A DNA stretch of 64,000 nt. Origin: Streptomyces sp. NBC_00490 (GTDB lineage: Bacteria; Actinomycetota; Actinomycetes; Streptomycetales; Streptomycetaceae). The stretch lies in contig NZ_CP107869.1 of NCBI RefSeq assembly GCF_036013645.1, positions 3,782,001-3,846,000 of the forward strand, given 5' to 3'. This document shows, in pieces, positions 18,977 through 27,850 of the stretch. Numbering within the stretch: position 1 is the stretch's first letter; every line of letters begins with the position of its first letter. The translations under genes were made by a program, and so were the position numbers. The notes beneath the pieces were generated by a model that saw only the letters and a program-made list of their open reading frames with translations, made no database searches and had not been told where the DNA came from.

Positions 18977-19000
18977 TACCAGGATAAAGACACTCTGGTA
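18977..19000. promoter_or_regulatory. inverted repeat TACCAG-N12-CTGGTA, candidate operator
   Basis: Perfect 6-base arms separated by GATAAAGACACT, between the divergent XRE regulator and MFS genes and 32 bases before the MFS start. The spacer is the AT-richest part of the promoter region. A site for the adjacent regulator is the simplest reading. Confidence 0.5.
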
Positions 19001-19031
19001 CCCGTCTGACGGGAAGCGGAGGCTGGTCTCC

Positions 19032-20462
19032 GTGAGTACCCAAACCACCATCCCAGGCCAGGTCCGCACCGCGAGCGCGCCACCCGTGCTCGGCGGCCTC
19101 GGACTCTTCACCGTGCTGCTCGGCGCGGCACTCCCCCTCATCGACTTCTTCATCGTCAACGTCGCCCTGCCCACCATCGGCCACGACCTCGCGGCGAGCG
19201 AGTCGGTCCTCGAACTCGTCGTCTCCGGCTACGGGTTGGCGTACGCCGTCCTCCTGGTCCTCGGCGGGCGGCTCGGCGATCTCTTCGGCCGCCGCCGGCT
19301 CTTCCTCGGCGGCATGGCGGCCTTCGGACTGACCTCGCTGGCCTGCGGGCTCGCCCCCACCGCGTGGACCCTGGTCGCGGCCCGGGTCGCGCAGGGCGCG
19401 GCGTCCGCGGCGATGCTGCCGCAGGTGCTGGCGACGATCCAGGCGGCGACGGCGGGACAGCGGCGCGCGAAGGCGATGGGCCTGTACGGCGCGACGGCCG
19501 GTCTGTCGATGGTGGCGGGCCAGATCCTCGGCGGGGTCCTGGTCGCGGCCGACATCGCGGGCACGGGTTGGCGCTCGGTGTTCCTGGTGAACGTCCCGGT
19601 CGTCCTCGTGGGCCTGTTCCTGGCCGCCCGTGCCGTCCCGGAGACCCGCTCGCCGAACCCGGAGCCGGTGGACGGCCCGGGTACGGTCCTGCTCGCCGCG
19701 TCCCTGCTCGCGCTGCTGGCCCCGCTGACCGAGGGCCGTTCCGCGGGGTGGCCGCTGTGGACGTGGCTGTCGCTGGTGGCGTTCCCGTTCGTGGCAGCGG
19801 CGTTCTACGCGGTGGAGCGCGGGGCGGACCGGCGGGGGCGGACACCGCTGGTGCCGCCGAGCCTGTTCCGCCTGGTGTCCCTGCGGCGCGGGCTGGTGAT
19901 GATCGTGCCGTTCTCCATCGGCTTCAGCGGCTTCATGTTCGTGATCGCGGTGGCGCTCCAGCAGGGCGCGGGGCTCGGCCCGGTGCGGGCGGGGCTCGCG
20001 CTGGCTCCGATGGCGGTGGTGTTCTTCTTCGTCTCCCTCGCGGGTCCGCGGCTGGTGACGAGGTACGGGACCCGTGTGGTGACCGCGGGCGCCGGGATCC
20101 AGGCGGTGGGCGTGGGCCTGATGGCGCTGGTGGCGTGGCGCTCCTGGCCGGACCTGGGCCTGGTGGAGTTGCTGCCCGGAGCGGCGATCGCGGGGGCGGG
20201 GCAGGCCCTTCAACTCCCGGTGATCTTCCGGATCGTGCTCTCCGAGGTGCCGACCGCGAGGGCGGGCGTGGGCAGCGGGGTCATGGTCACCACCCAACAG
20301 TCCGCTCTGGCCCTGGGGGTGGCGACGCTCGGCACCCTGTTCCTGTCCCTGACCCCGGGGTTGGGCATGCGGGACGCGCTGGTGACGACACTCCTGGTGC
20401 AGCTGGTGGGCGTGGCCCTGACCGGGCTGCTGAGCCTGCGGCTGCCGAAAACGGTCGGGTGA
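19032..20462 (+). CDS. MFS transporter, DHA2-type exporter
   Basis: A protein of 476 residues with about 14 hydrophobic helices. It shows LPLIDFFIVNVALPTIGHDL in helix 1, the loop motif GGRLGDLFGRRRLF, and TAGLSMVAGQILGGVL in place of a standard motif C. The central cytoplasmic loop and the GWPLWTWLSLVAF region are typical of DHA2 exporters. The GTG at 19032 gives the natural N-terminus; upstream sequence in this frame is antisense to the regulator gene. Control by the divergent XRE regulator is inferred. Confidence 0.9.
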   Translation: MSTQTTIPGQVRTASAPPVLGGLGLFTVLLGAALPLIDFFIVNVALPTIGHDLAASESVLELVVSGYGLAYAVLLVLGGRLGDLFGRRRLFLGGMAAFGLTSLACGLAPTAWTLVAARVAQGAASAAMLPQVLATIQAATAGQRRAKAMGLYGATAGLSMVAGQILGGVLVAADIAGTGWRSVFLVNVPVVLVGLFLAARAVPETRSPNPEPVDGPGTVLLAASLLALLAPLTEGRSAGWPLWTWLSLVAFPFVAAAFYAVERGADRRGRTPLVPPSLFRLVSLRRGLVMIVPFSIGFSGFMFVIAVALQQGAGLGPVRAGLALAPMAVVFFFVSLAGPRLVTRYGTRVVTAGAGIQAVGVGLMALVAWRSWPDLGLVELLPGAAIAGAGQALQLPVIFRIVLSEVPTARAGVGSGVMVTTQQSALALGVATLGTLFLSLTPGLGMRDALVTTLLVQLVGVALTGLLSLRLPKTVG

Positions 20463-20547
20463 GGCGGTTCAAGGATCGACGAACTTGCCGTGAAGAAACC
20501 GCTGTTGATGTTGGTCTTGCTGCACACTCCTAGCCGGAGGCGAGGCC

Positions 20548-20754
20548 ATGTTGCAGATCAACACGAGCAAAGTGAGCCGCTGGGACCAACACGGACGCGA
20601 GCATGTCGTCCAGGTGCAGCGCAAAGGCGCGCAACGCACGATCAGATGCGACACCTGCGGCTGGCGCAAGAACGCGCAGTTCCTGCCGTGGCTGAAGGCG
20701 GAGGAACACCTCGCGCAGGAACACCAGGCGACGGTGGACCCGGGCGGAGGCTAA
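20548..20754 (+). CDS. small zinc-ribbon-like protein, 68 aa
   Basis: A 68-residue protein starting from ATG with GGAGG 7 bases upstream. It contains one Cys pair in RCDTCGWRKNAQ and a later H-x5-H arrangement (EEHLAQEHQ), so it may bind a metal with two Cys and two His. There is no signal peptide or membrane segment. I do not recognise a named family. It precedes the AraC gene and its short upstream ORF by about 10 bases and is probably part of the same transcript. Confidence 0.65.
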   Translation: MLQINTSKVSRWDQHGREHVVQVQRKGAQRTIRCDTCGWRKNAQFLPWLKAEEHLAQEHQATVDPGGG

Positions 20755-20763
20755 CCTGCGCCT

Positions 20764-20823
20764 GTGCCGAAGAAGGAGCTCGCTGAACTGATCGCCGACC
20801 AGATCGCGTACAGGGCGCGATGA
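20764..20823 (+). CDS. 19-residue upstream ORF coupled to AraC gene
   Basis: GTG start, product MPKKELAELIADQIAYRAR, ending in the TGA that overlaps the AraC start as ATGA. It is too short to be folded and looks like a single amphipathic helix. A GGAGG lies 13 bases upstream, longer than ideal. It may serve to couple translation into the regulator gene, or be a remnant of a longer gene. Confidence 0.4.
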   Translation: MPKKELAELIADQIAYRAR

Positions 20824-21857
20824 TCGGGATCACGTTCCGGACCGACGACGTGCCCGTGGCGGACCGGTTCGACTACTGGCGGCAGCTGATGGAGCAGGCG
20901 ATCGCGCCCAGCGACATGAGCAGCGAGCACGCCACGGACTTCTGGGCGGAGCAGCGGTTGCTCGAACTGGGCCCGGTGCGGGTGTGGCCGATCCGGGTGC
21001 TGCCGACGCGGTATCTGCGCAACGCGCGGATGGTGCGGCGGTCCGACCCCGAGGAGTACCACCTGTCGTTGGTGCTCGGCGGCGGGCTGGGCGTCGACCA
21101 CGTGGGGCGGGCCGAGACCTACGGCCCGCACGACCTGTGGCTGTCGGACACCTCGCACCCCTACGACGTCCAGCCCTACGGCATGCGGCCGACCGCCGGC
21201 CTGGAGCTTCCGTTCATCACCGGGGTGGGTGTGGACTTCTCCAAGGCGTTGCTGCCCCTGCCACCGGCCCGGGTCCGGGAGCTGCTGGGCAGACGGCTGT
21301 CCGGGCGGCAGGGAACGGGCGCGCTGCTGACGGGTTTCCTCACCGGCCTGGACCGGCAGTCCGCCTTCCTGCAGCCGTCCGACGCGCCCCGCCTGGGCAT
21401 GGTCCTGATCGATCTGCTGGCGGCATGGCTCGCCCAGGAGCTGGAGGCGGAGCGGGCGTTGCCGGCGGAGACCCACCGCCGGGTCACGGTCGCCCGTGTC
21501 CGGGCCTTCATCCGGCAGCATCTGCACGACCCCGAGCTACGGCCGCCGATGATCGCCGCCGCGCACCACATCTCCCTCAGCTATCTGCACCGGCTCTTCC
21601 AGGAAGAGGGGTCCGGCGAGACGGTGGCCGCCTGGATCCGCGGCCGGCGGCTGGCGGGCGCTCACCTCGATCTCGCGGACCCCGCGCTGCGCTCCACACC
21701 GGTGCACACCATCGCGGCCCGCTGGGGCATCCCCCGCGCCTCCGACTTCACCCGCGCCTTCCGCGCCGCGTACGGGATCTCGCCCACCGAACACCGGCTC
21801 CAGGCGCTGCGCGAGGGCGAGCAGACGCCGTACGAGACCCCTGACGACAGGACCTAG
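20820..21857 (+). CDS. AraC family transcriptional regulator
   Basis: A protein of 345 residues. The N-terminal part (about residues 1-200) is the AraC-binding-like domain seen in many actinomycete regulators, with VADRFDYWRQLMEQAIAP and YHLSLVLGGGLGVDH. The C-terminal 100 residues hold the double helix-turn-helix of AraC/XylS: LRPPMIAAAHHISLSYLHRLFQEEG, then WGIPRASDFTRAFRAAYGISPTEHR. No own strong ribosome-binding site is seen; the start lies in an ATGA overlap with a short upstream ORF. It ends in a CTAG shared with the convergent TetR gene. Confidence 0.9.
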   Translation: MIGITFRTDDVPVADRFDYWRQLMEQAIAPSDMSSEHATDFWAEQRLLELGPVRVWPIRVLPTRYLRNARMVRRSDPEEYHLSLVLGGGLGVDHVGRAETYGPHDLWLSDTSHPYDVQPYGMRPTAGLELPFITGVGVDFSKALLPLPPARVRELLGRRLSGRQGTGALLTGFLTGLDRQSAFLQPSDAPRLGMVLIDLLAAWLAQELEAERALPAETHRRVTVARVRAFIRQHLHDPELRPPMIAAAHHISLSYLHRLFQEEGSGETVAAWIRGRRLAGAHLDLADPALRSTPVHTIAARWGIPRASDFTRAFRAAYGISPTEHRLQALREGEQTPYETPDDRT

Positions 21858-22444
21858 GCCCGCAGTCCCCGTACGAGCATGTCCACCACCGCCGTGAAGT
21901 CGTCCCACACCTCCGGCCGCTCCCATTCCCGGGCGTAACCGGGGTCGTGGAAGCGGCCGGTGGCGTGGAAGAGGGCGCGGGCCGTGGTGGCCGGGTCGGG
22001 GGCGGTGAAGGTGCCCGCCGCGACGCCGGCCCGCACGATCTCGGTCAACTGGTCGGTCAGCTCGGTGAGGTGGGCGCCGACCACCTCACCGGTGTCCGCG
22101 GCCAGCACCGAGTAGGTGGCGAAGAGTTCGGGGTCGTCGCCCGCCTTGCGGCGCTTCGCCTCCAGGAGCGCCGCGAGCCAGTCGCGCAGCCGGGTCTGCG
22201 GGTCACGGTCGGTGGCCGCGACGATGCCGGCCAGTTCCTCCGTCGTCCGGTCCAGCCAGCGCTTGGTCACGGCCTCCCGCAGCGCCGCCTTCGTACGGAA
22301 GTGCCGGTAGACACTGCCGTGGCTGACGCCGAGCGCGCGGGCCACGTCGACCACGGTCGCCTTCGCCGGGCCGTGGCGGCGCAGCACGTCCTCGGTGGCC
22401 TCGAGGATGCGCTCGGCGGTCAGGGTCTCGCTGGTCGGAGGCAT
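21854..22444 (-). CDS. TetR/AcrR family regulator
   Basis: A repressor of 196 residues. The N-terminal helix-turn-helix reads ILEATEDVLRRHGPAKATVV then DVARALGVSHGSVYRHFRTK. The remainder is the helical ligand-binding domain. It lies 25 bases downstream of the aldo/keto reductase gene on the same strand, so both share a promoter, and a long perfect inverted repeat at that promoter is the likely autoregulatory site. The 4-base CTAG overlap with the AraC stop is a tail-to-tail arrangement. Confidence 0.93.
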   Translation of the reverse strand: MPPTSETLTAERILEATEDVLRRHGPAKATVVDVARALGVSHGSVYRHFRTKAALREAVTKRWLDRTTEELAGIVAATDRDPQTRLRDWLAALLEAKRRKAGDDPELFATYSVLAADTGEVVGAHLTELTDQLTEIVRAGVAAGTFTAPDPATTARALFHATGRFHDPGYAREWERPEVWDDFTAVVDMLVRGLRA

Positions 22445-22469
22445 GCGTAGACGGTACCCGGGACCGCGA

Positions 22470-23483
22470 TCAGCGCTCGCTGTCGAGCATGGCCATCTGT
22501 GCGGGGGCGTACCGCTCGCCGGCCGCCGCGTCCGCGGGTACGGCGGCCTCGATGGCGGCGAGGTCGGCCGCGTCCAGGGTCACGTCCAGGGCGCCGAGTG
22601 CCTCGTCGAGCCGCTCGCGGGTGCGGGCGCCGATCAGCGGCACGATGTCCTCGCCGCGGGAGGCCACCCAGGCGATGGCGATCTGCGCGACGGAGACGTC
22701 CTTCTGCTCGGCGATCTTGCGCAGGGCGTCGACGAGCGTGAGGTTGTGCTGGAGGTTGTCGCCCTGGAAGCGGGGCGAGTGGGCGCGGAAGTCGTTCGCG
22801 GCGAACCCCTGCCCGGCCGCGACATGGCCGGAGAGCAGTCCGCGCGAGAGCACGCCGTACGCGGTGACGCCGATGCCCAGTTCGCGCAGGGTGGGCAGGA
22901 TCTCCCGCTCGGGGCCGCGGGAGATGAGCGCGTACTCGATCTGGAGGTCGGCGATCGGGGCGGTGGCGGCGGCCCGGCGGATGGTGTCGGCGCCGACCTC
23001 GCTGAGCCCGATGTGGCGGACGTATCCCTTCTCGACCAGTTCCGCTATCGCGCCGACGGTCTCCTCGATCGGCACGTCCGGGTCGAGCCGGGCGGGGCGG
23101 TAGACGTCGATGTGGTCGACGCCGAGGCGCTGGAGGGAGTACGCGGCGAAGTTCTTGACGGCGGCCGGGCGGCCGTCGAAGCCGTTCCAGGAGTCGTCCG
23201 GGCCGCGCAGGGCACCGAACTTCACGCTGGTCAGCGCGTTCTCGCGGAGGGCGGCCGGGGCGGTGCGCAGGGCCTCGGCGATCAGCAGTTCGTTGTGGCC
23301 CATGCCGTAGAAGTCGCCGGTGTCGAGCAGGGTCACGCCGGCTTCCAGGGCGGCGTGGACGGTGGCGATGGACTCGGCGCGGTCCGACTCGCCGTACGCG
23401 CCGGACATGCCCATGCAGCCGAGGCCGAGGGCGGAGACCTGGGGGCCGGTGGTGCCGAGGGTGCGGGGGGTCTGTGTCGTCAT
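22470..23483 (-). CDS. aldo/keto reductase
   Basis: An NADPH-dependent oxidoreductase of 337 residues with a (beta/alpha)8-barrel. Visible are LGLGCMGMSGAYG, the active-site Asp and Tyr in LLDTGDFYGMGHNE, the Lys in TSVKFG, the His region GVDHIDVYRPAR and the C-terminal cofactor-binding part with VPLIGARTRERLDEALGAL. It resembles the AKR13-type YakC/Tas-like reductases, which often reduce reactive aldehydes. It is first in an operon with a TetR repressor, which suggests induction by a toxic or electrophilic compound (inference). Confidence 0.92.
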   Translation of the reverse strand: MTTQTPRTLGTTGPQVSALGLGCMGMSGAYGESDRAESIATVHAALEAGVTLLDTGDFYGMGHNELLIAEALRTAPAALRENALTSVKFGALRGPDDSWNGFDGRPAAVKNFAAYSLQRLGVDHIDVYRPARLDPDVPIEETVGAIAELVEKGYVRHIGLSEVGADTIRRAAATAPIADLQIEYALISRGPEREILPTLRELGIGVTAYGVLSRGLLSGHVAAGQGFAANDFRAHSPRFQGDNLQHNLTLVDALRKIAEQKDVSVAQIAIAWVASRGEDIVPLIGARTRERLDEALGALDVTLDAADLAAIEAAVPADAAAGERYAPAQMAMLDSER

Positions 23484-23495
23484 GCCTCCACCCTG

Positions 23496-23537
23496 ACATG
23501 ACAGCTGACAGATTTCAATATCTGTCAGCTGTCATGT
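23496..23537. promoter_or_regulatory. 18-bp perfect inverted repeat, probable TetR operator
   Basis: Arms ACATGACAGCTGACAGAT and its exact complement, separated by TTCAAT, immediately upstream of the aldo/keto reductase start. The inner TGACAGCTGTCA-like sequence gives nested half-sites, which fits two repressor dimers. The only regulator gene in the transcript is the TetR gene, which makes it the likely binder. Confidence 0.75.
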
Positions 23538-23555
23538 GTCACAGTCGATCGTCTC

Positions 23556-24167
23556 TCACGCGTTCGTCGTGGCGAGCTTGGCCCCGAGCAGGACGAACGA
23601 CCCCGCGAAACTCCGTCGCAGCCACGCCATCACCTTCGGCCGCCCGATCACATGGCGACGGACCGACGCCGCCAGCACCCCGTACGCGGCGAACACCGCG
23701 AAGGTGGCGAGCATGAACACCCCGCTCAGCACCAGCATCCGAAGCAGCGCGCCCGACTCCCCCGACGGCACGAACTGCGGCAGGAACGCGAAGAAGAAGA
23801 TCGTCAGCTTCGGATTGAGGACGTTGATCAGCACGGCCCGGGCCACGACCCGCCCCGCGGAGACGGGAGCCGCGTCCCGCTCCACGGCGATCGCCTCCCG
23901 GTCCCGCAGCGTCGCCCACGCCATCCACAGCAGATACGCGACACCGGCGTACTTCAGCACCTGGAACGCCGTCGCGCTCGCGTGCAGCAGCGCCGCCACC
24001 CCGGTGATCGCCGCCACCATGTGCGGCACGATCCCCAGGGTGCAGCCGAACGCCGCGACGACACTCGCCCGCCGCCCCCGCGACAGCCCCGCCGCGAGCG
24101 TGTAGACGACACCGGTACCAGGAGTGGCGACCACGACGAGGGTGGTCAGCAGAAACGCGAGACTCAT
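23556..24167 (-). CDS. LysE/RhtB family exporter
   Basis: An amino-acid or small-metabolite exporter of 203 residues with about six membrane helices. The start MSLAFLLTTLVVVATPGTGV carries the family signature (P-G-P-like motif as TPGTGV). Other parts are GLSRGRRASVVAAFGCTLGI, a hydrophobic YAGVAYLLWMAW, and VLINVLNPKLTIFFFAFLPQFV, all standard for LysE-type transporters. Usual length for the family. The frame extends far upstream but that part is antisense to the SDR gene. Transported substrate unknown. Confidence 0.9.
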   Translation of the reverse strand: MSLAFLLTTLVVVATPGTGVVYTLAAGLSRGRRASVVAAFGCTLGIVPHMVAAITGVAALLHASATAFQVLKYAGVAYLLWMAWATLRDREAIAVERDAAPVSAGRVVARAVLINVLNPKLTIFFFAFLPQFVPSGESGALLRMLVLSGVFMLATFAVFAAYGVLAASVRRHVIGRPKVMAWLRRSFAGSFVLLGAKLATTNA

Positions 24168-24305
24168 GCGGACCACCCTGCCGCGGCCGGCGGTCGCCCC
24201 ACAGGGCCAATCGCGCGCCTCCATGACGGACCAATCGAAGGCGCCAACCGGCCTGGACACCAAGGGACTTACCCGGAACTCGGCACTCCGGGATTTACTG
24301 GCCGG

Positions 24306-25079
24306 ATGACTGACAGGAACGGAACACTCGCCGGCAAAGTCGTGATGATCACCGGCGCGTCCAGCGGGATAGGCGAGGCCGCCGCCCGGCTGTTCGCGGC
24401 GGAGGGGGCGGCCGTGGTCCTGATGGCCCGGCGCGAGAAGACCCTGGACCAGCTCGCCGAGGAGATCGCCGCGGCGGGCGGCCGGGCGGCGGTCAGCGCG
24501 GGCGACGTCGCGGACGCCGAGGACGTCCGGCGCGCGGTGGCCACCGCGACGGAGCGGTTCGGGGCGCTGGACGGGGCGTTCAACAACGCCGGATACGCCG
24601 GCGACAAGATCGCTCCCCTGCACGAACTCGACGAGGCCCACTTCGACCGCGTCATGGACGTCAACGTGCGCGGCACCTGGAACTGTCTGCGCGCCCAGAT
24701 CCCGGTGATGCTGGCGGCCGGCGGGGGTGCCGTCGTCAACACCGCCAGCACGGCCGCGATGGGGGCGACCGGCGCCCCGGTGCCCTATGTCGCCGCCAAG
24801 CACGCGGTGCTCGGTCTGACCCGGGCGGCCGCGGCGGAGTACGCCGAGCGCGGCATCCGGATCAACACCCTCCTGGTGGGCACGACCCGTACCGAGATGA
24901 TCGCCCAGGCCGTCGAGGGCCGCCCGGAGCTCGCGGAGCACTTCGTCGCCCGGCAGATGCAGAAGCGGATGGCCGAACCCGCCGAGATCGCCGAGGCGGC
25001 GCTGTGGCTGCTCAGCGACCGCGCCTCCTTCGCCACCGGCTCCGCCCTCGCGGTGGACGGCGGCCACACCGCCAACTGA
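24306..25079 (+). CDS. SDR family oxidoreductase
   Basis: A classical SDR of 257 residues: MITGASSGIGEAAARLF for cofactor binding, NNAGYAGDKI, NTASTAAMGA with the catalytic Ser, YVAAK with Tyr and Lys, and the C-terminal FATGSALAVDGGHTAN typical of FabG-like and glucose-dehydrogenase-like members. It is divergent from the LysE exporter. The region after the stop ends in a strong hairpin. Substrate unknown. Confidence 0.92.
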   Translation: MTDRNGTLAGKVVMITGASSGIGEAAARLFAAEGAAVVLMARREKTLDQLAEEIAAAGGRAAVSAGDVADAEDVRRAVATATERFGALDGAFNNAGYAGDKIAPLHELDEAHFDRVMDVNVRGTWNCLRAQIPVMLAAGGGAVVNTASTAAMGATGAPVPYVAAKHAVLGLTRAAAAEYAERGIRINTLLVGTTRTEMIAQAVEGRPELAEHFVARQMQKRMAEPAEIAEAALWLLSDRASFATGSALAVDGGHTAN

Positions 25080-25224
25080 CCCAGGCCCTGTCGTCACATC
25101 CCCGCCTGGCTCGCGACGCCATGCGCGCTCCCCCACTGCCTCAAGGGCGTGGGAGGGGCCGCCACTCGCCGCACGGGTCACGGACCCGCGTACGACCAGT
25201 ACGAGGGCCCGCGCCCGGATACAC

Positions 25225-25261
25225 CGAAGCCCCCGCGTCCGTCGAGGACGCGGGGGCTTCG
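25225..25261. terminator. 16-bp perfect terminator hairpin
   Basis: CGAAGCCCCCGCGTCC, loop GTCGA, and the exact complement. It sits between the convergent SDR and glyS genes and should terminate both. Confidence 0.85.
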
Positions 25262-25304
25262 GATGCCCGCCGCCGAGCGCGGTCGAGCGAGAGCGCGAAG
25301 GGTG

Positions 25305-26687
25305 TCAGCAGCCGATCAGACGGCTCGCCAGGTAGCCCTCGATCTGGTCCAGCGACACGCGCTCCTGCTTCATCGAGTCACGCTCGCGGACGGTGACCGC
25401 GTTGTCCTCGAGCGTGTCGAAGTCGACCGTGACGCAGAACGGCGTACCGATCTCGTCCTGGCGACGGTAGCGGCGGCCGATGGCGCCGGCGTCGTCGAAC
25501 TCGATGTTCCAGTTCTGGCGCAGCGCCTGGGCCAGGCCCTTGGCCTTCGGGGACAGTTCGGGGTTGCGGGACAGCGGCAGCACCGCGACCTTCACCGGGG
25601 CCAGCCGGTGGTCCAGGCGCAGCACGGTGCGCTTCTCCAGCTTGCCCTTGGCGTTGGGCGCCTCGTCCTCGACGTAGGCGTCGAGGAGGAACGCCAGCAT
25701 CGCGCGGCCGACACCGGCCGCGGGCTCGATGACGTACGGCGTCCAGCGCTCCTGGGCCTCCTGGTCGTAGAAGGAGAGGTCCTGGCCGGAGGCCTTGGAG
25801 TGCGCGTTGAGGTCGTAGTCGGTGCGGTTGGCCACACCCTCGAGCTCGCCCCACTCGTTGCCGCCGAACTGGAAGCGGTACTCGATGTCAGCGGTGCGCT
25901 TGGAGTAGTGGGAGAGCTTCTCCTGCGGGTGCTCGAACCACCGCATGTTCTCCTCGCGCATGCCGAGACCGGTGTACCAGTTCCAGCGCTGCTCCATCCA
26001 GTACTCCTGCCACTTCTCGTCCTCACCCGGCTTGACGAAGAACTCCATCTCCATCTGCTCGAACTCGCGGGTGCGGAAGATGAAGTTGCCGGGCGTGATC
26101 TCGTTGCGGAAGGACTTGCCCATCTGCGCGATGCCGAACGGGGGCTTCCTGCGCGAAGTGGTCTGCACCTGGGAGAAGTTGGTGAAGATGCCCTGTGCGG
26201 TCTCGGGGCGCAGGTACGCGATCGAGCCGGTGTCCTGGGTCGGGCCGAGGTGCGTGGAGAGCAGACCCGAGAACTGCTTGGGCTCGGTGAACTGGCCCTT
26301 GTTGCCACAGTGCGGGCAGTTGATGTCCGCCAGGCCGTTCTCCGGCAGGCGGCCCTTCTTGGCCTCGTACTCCTCCTCCAGGTGGTCCGCGCGGAACCGC
26401 TTGTGGCAGGAGGTGCACTCGGTCAACGGGTCGGAGAACGTGGCGACGTGGCCGGAGGCCACCCAGACCTCGGGGGCCAGGATCACGGACGAGTCGATAC
26501 CGACGACGTCCTCGCGCGAGGTCACCATGTAGCGCCACCACTGGCGCTTCAGGTTCTCCTTGAGCTCGACACCCAGCGGTCCGTAGTCCCAGGCGGCCTT
26601 CTGGCCGCCGTAGATCTCACTGCAGGGGAATACGAAGCCACGGCGCTTGCTCAGGCTGACGATGGTGTCGATCTTGTCGGCGGCCAC
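25305..26687 (-). CDS. glyS: glycyl-tRNA synthetase, class II homodimeric type
   Basis: Charges tRNA-Gly. The product of 460 residues is the single-chain alpha2 type. It begins with [20 protein letters not shown] and [20 protein letters not shown]. Two CxxC pairs (CTSCHKRF and CPHCGNKG) in the insertion suggest a structural zinc site. Class II motif 2 is in [20 protein letters not shown], and motif 3 is in [20 protein letters not shown]. The anticodon-binding domain is at the C-terminus. Starts with GTG. It is divergent from the zinc uptake operon. Confidence 0.97.
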   Translation of the reverse strand: MAADKIDTIVSLSKRRGFVFPCSEIYGGQKAAWDYGPLGVELKENLKRQWWRYMVTSREDVVGIDSSVILAPEVWVASGHVATFSDPLTECTSCHKRFRADHLEEEYEAKKGRLPENGLADINCPHCGNKGQFTEPKQFSGLLSTHLGPTQDTGSIAYLRPETAQGIFTNFSQVQTTSRRKPPFGIAQMGKSFRNEITPGNFIFRTREFEQMEMEFFVKPGEDEKWQEYWMEQRWNWYTGLGMREENMRWFEHPQEKLSHYSKRTADIEYRFQFGGNEWGELEGVANRTDYDLNAHSKASGQDLSFYDQEAQERWTPYVIEPAAGVGRAMLAFLLDAYVEDEAPNAKGKLEKRTVLRLDHRLAPVKVAVLPLSRNPELSPKAKGLAQALRQNWNIEFDDAGAIGRRYRRQDEIGTPFCVTVDFDTLEDNAVTVRERDSMKQERVSLDQIEGYLASRLIGC

Positions 26688-26836
26688 GGTGCTCTCTTCA
26701 TTACGACGACGGGCGACGAAGCATGTCTGCGATCGAGCAGTGCTTCAGAGCGAATGCTTCAGGTTACCGGCGGTGCCTGCCCCTCAATCAAATCGGTTCG
26801 GTCTACGGGCCCTCACAGGCCTCCTACCACGCTTTG

Positions 26837-26874
26837 TTGACAACCGTTTCCATATTTGTTGAAAATGACTGTCA
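26837..26874 (+). promoter_or_regulatory. znu promoter with Zur box overlapping the start of znuA
   Basis: TTGACA at 26837-26842 is a good -35 element, with a possible -10 GAAAAT at 26861-26866. TGAAAATGACTGTCA (26860-26874) fits the 7-1-7 Streptomyces Zur consensus (TGAAAATGATTTTCA-like) with five of seven arm positions complementary. Binding here would block the -10 and the transcription start. The operon ends in a zur gene, which supports zinc-dependent repression. Confidence 0.7.
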
Positions 26875-27833
26875 TGAACGTACGACGACATCACATATCC
26901 GGGATCGCGCTCGCGGCGGCCACCGCTCTCGGCCTCGGGACCCTGTCCGCCTGCTCGACCGACAGCGCCGCGGCCGGCAACACGGACAAGTTCGACGTCG
27001 TCGCGTCGTTCTACCCGATGCAGTACCTCGCCGAGCAGATCGGCGGCGACCACGTGAACGTCACCACGCTCACCGAGCCCGGCCAGGAACCGCACGACCT
27101 GGAGCTCAGCACCAAGCAGACCGCCGAACTCGGCGAGGCGGACGCGGTGCTGTACCTCAAGAGCCTCCAGCCGGCCGTCGACGAGGCCGTCTCCCAGTCC
27201 GAGGTCAAGTCGAAGATCGACGCGGCGACGCTGACCAAGCTCGAGGACCACGGCGACGTCGAGCACGAGCACGGAGCCGGGGAAGAGCACGCCGGGGAAG
27301 AGGAGGAGCACGCCCTCGACCCGCACATCTGGCTCGACCCGGTGAAGTACCGCGAGGTCGCCGAGGGCGTCGCCAAGGCCTTCGAGAAGGCCGACCCCGA
27401 CCACGCGGCCGACTACCGGAAGAACGCCGCCGCGCTGACGAAGAAGCTCGACACCCTCGGCACCGCCTACGAGGACGGGCTGAGGAACACCGCGACCAAG
27501 GTCTTCTTCACCAACCACGCCGCCTTCGGCTACCTCGCCGAGCGCTACGGCCTCACCCAGGAGGCCATCTCCGGCCTGGACCCGGAGAGCGAGCCCAGCC
27601 CGGCCCGGATCAAGGAGCTCCAGACCGAGGCCAGGGCCGACGGTGTGACCACTGTGTTCTACGAGACACTGGTGTCCGACAAGACCGCGAAGACCCTCGC
27701 CTCGGACGCGGGACTGAAGACCGATGTCCTCGACCCGCTCGAGGGGATCACCGACAAGTCCAAGGGCGACGACTACTTCCAGGTCATGGAGTCCAACCTC
27801 TCGGCGCTCAAGACAGCACTCGGCGCCAAGTGA
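26874..27833 (+). CDS. znuA: zinc ABC transporter, substrate-binding lipoprotein
   Basis: The extracytoplasmic zinc-binding component of the uptake system, 319 residues. The N-terminus MNVRRHHISGIALAAATALG with the lipobox LSAC marks a lipoprotein. Cluster A-I features are VVASFYPMQYLAEQIGGDHV, the ligand His in QEPHDLELS, an acidic His-rich loop (EHEHGAGEEHAGEEEEH), LDPHIWLDPVKY, the ligand His in FTNHAAFGYLAERYGL and FYETLVSDKTAKTLA. The ATG at 26874 is chosen because earlier TTG/ATG codons overlap the Zur box. It lacks a ribosome-binding site and is probably translated from a leaderless transcript. First gene of znuA-znuC-znuB-zur. Confidence 0.94.
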   Translation: MNVRRHHISGIALAAATALGLGTLSACSTDSAAAGNTDKFDVVASFYPMQYLAEQIGGDHVNVTTLTEPGQEPHDLELSTKQTAELGEADAVLYLKSLQPAVDEAVSQSEVKSKIDAATLTKLEDHGDVEHEHGAGEEHAGEEEEHALDPHIWLDPVKYREVAEGVAKAFEKADPDHAADYRKNAAALTKKLDTLGTAYEDGLRNTATKVFFTNHAAFGYLAERYGLTQEAISGLDPESEPSPARIKELQTEARADGVTTVFYETLVSDKTAKTLASDAGLKTDVLDPLEGITDKSKGDDYFQVMESNLSALKTALGAK

Positions 27834-27850
27834 TCGTTACGGAGGCCCTC

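Noticed and set aside
22395..23501. Open frame of 368 codons opposite the aldo/keto reductase
   Set aside because: Antisense shadow caused by high GC; the reductase motifs are on the other strand.
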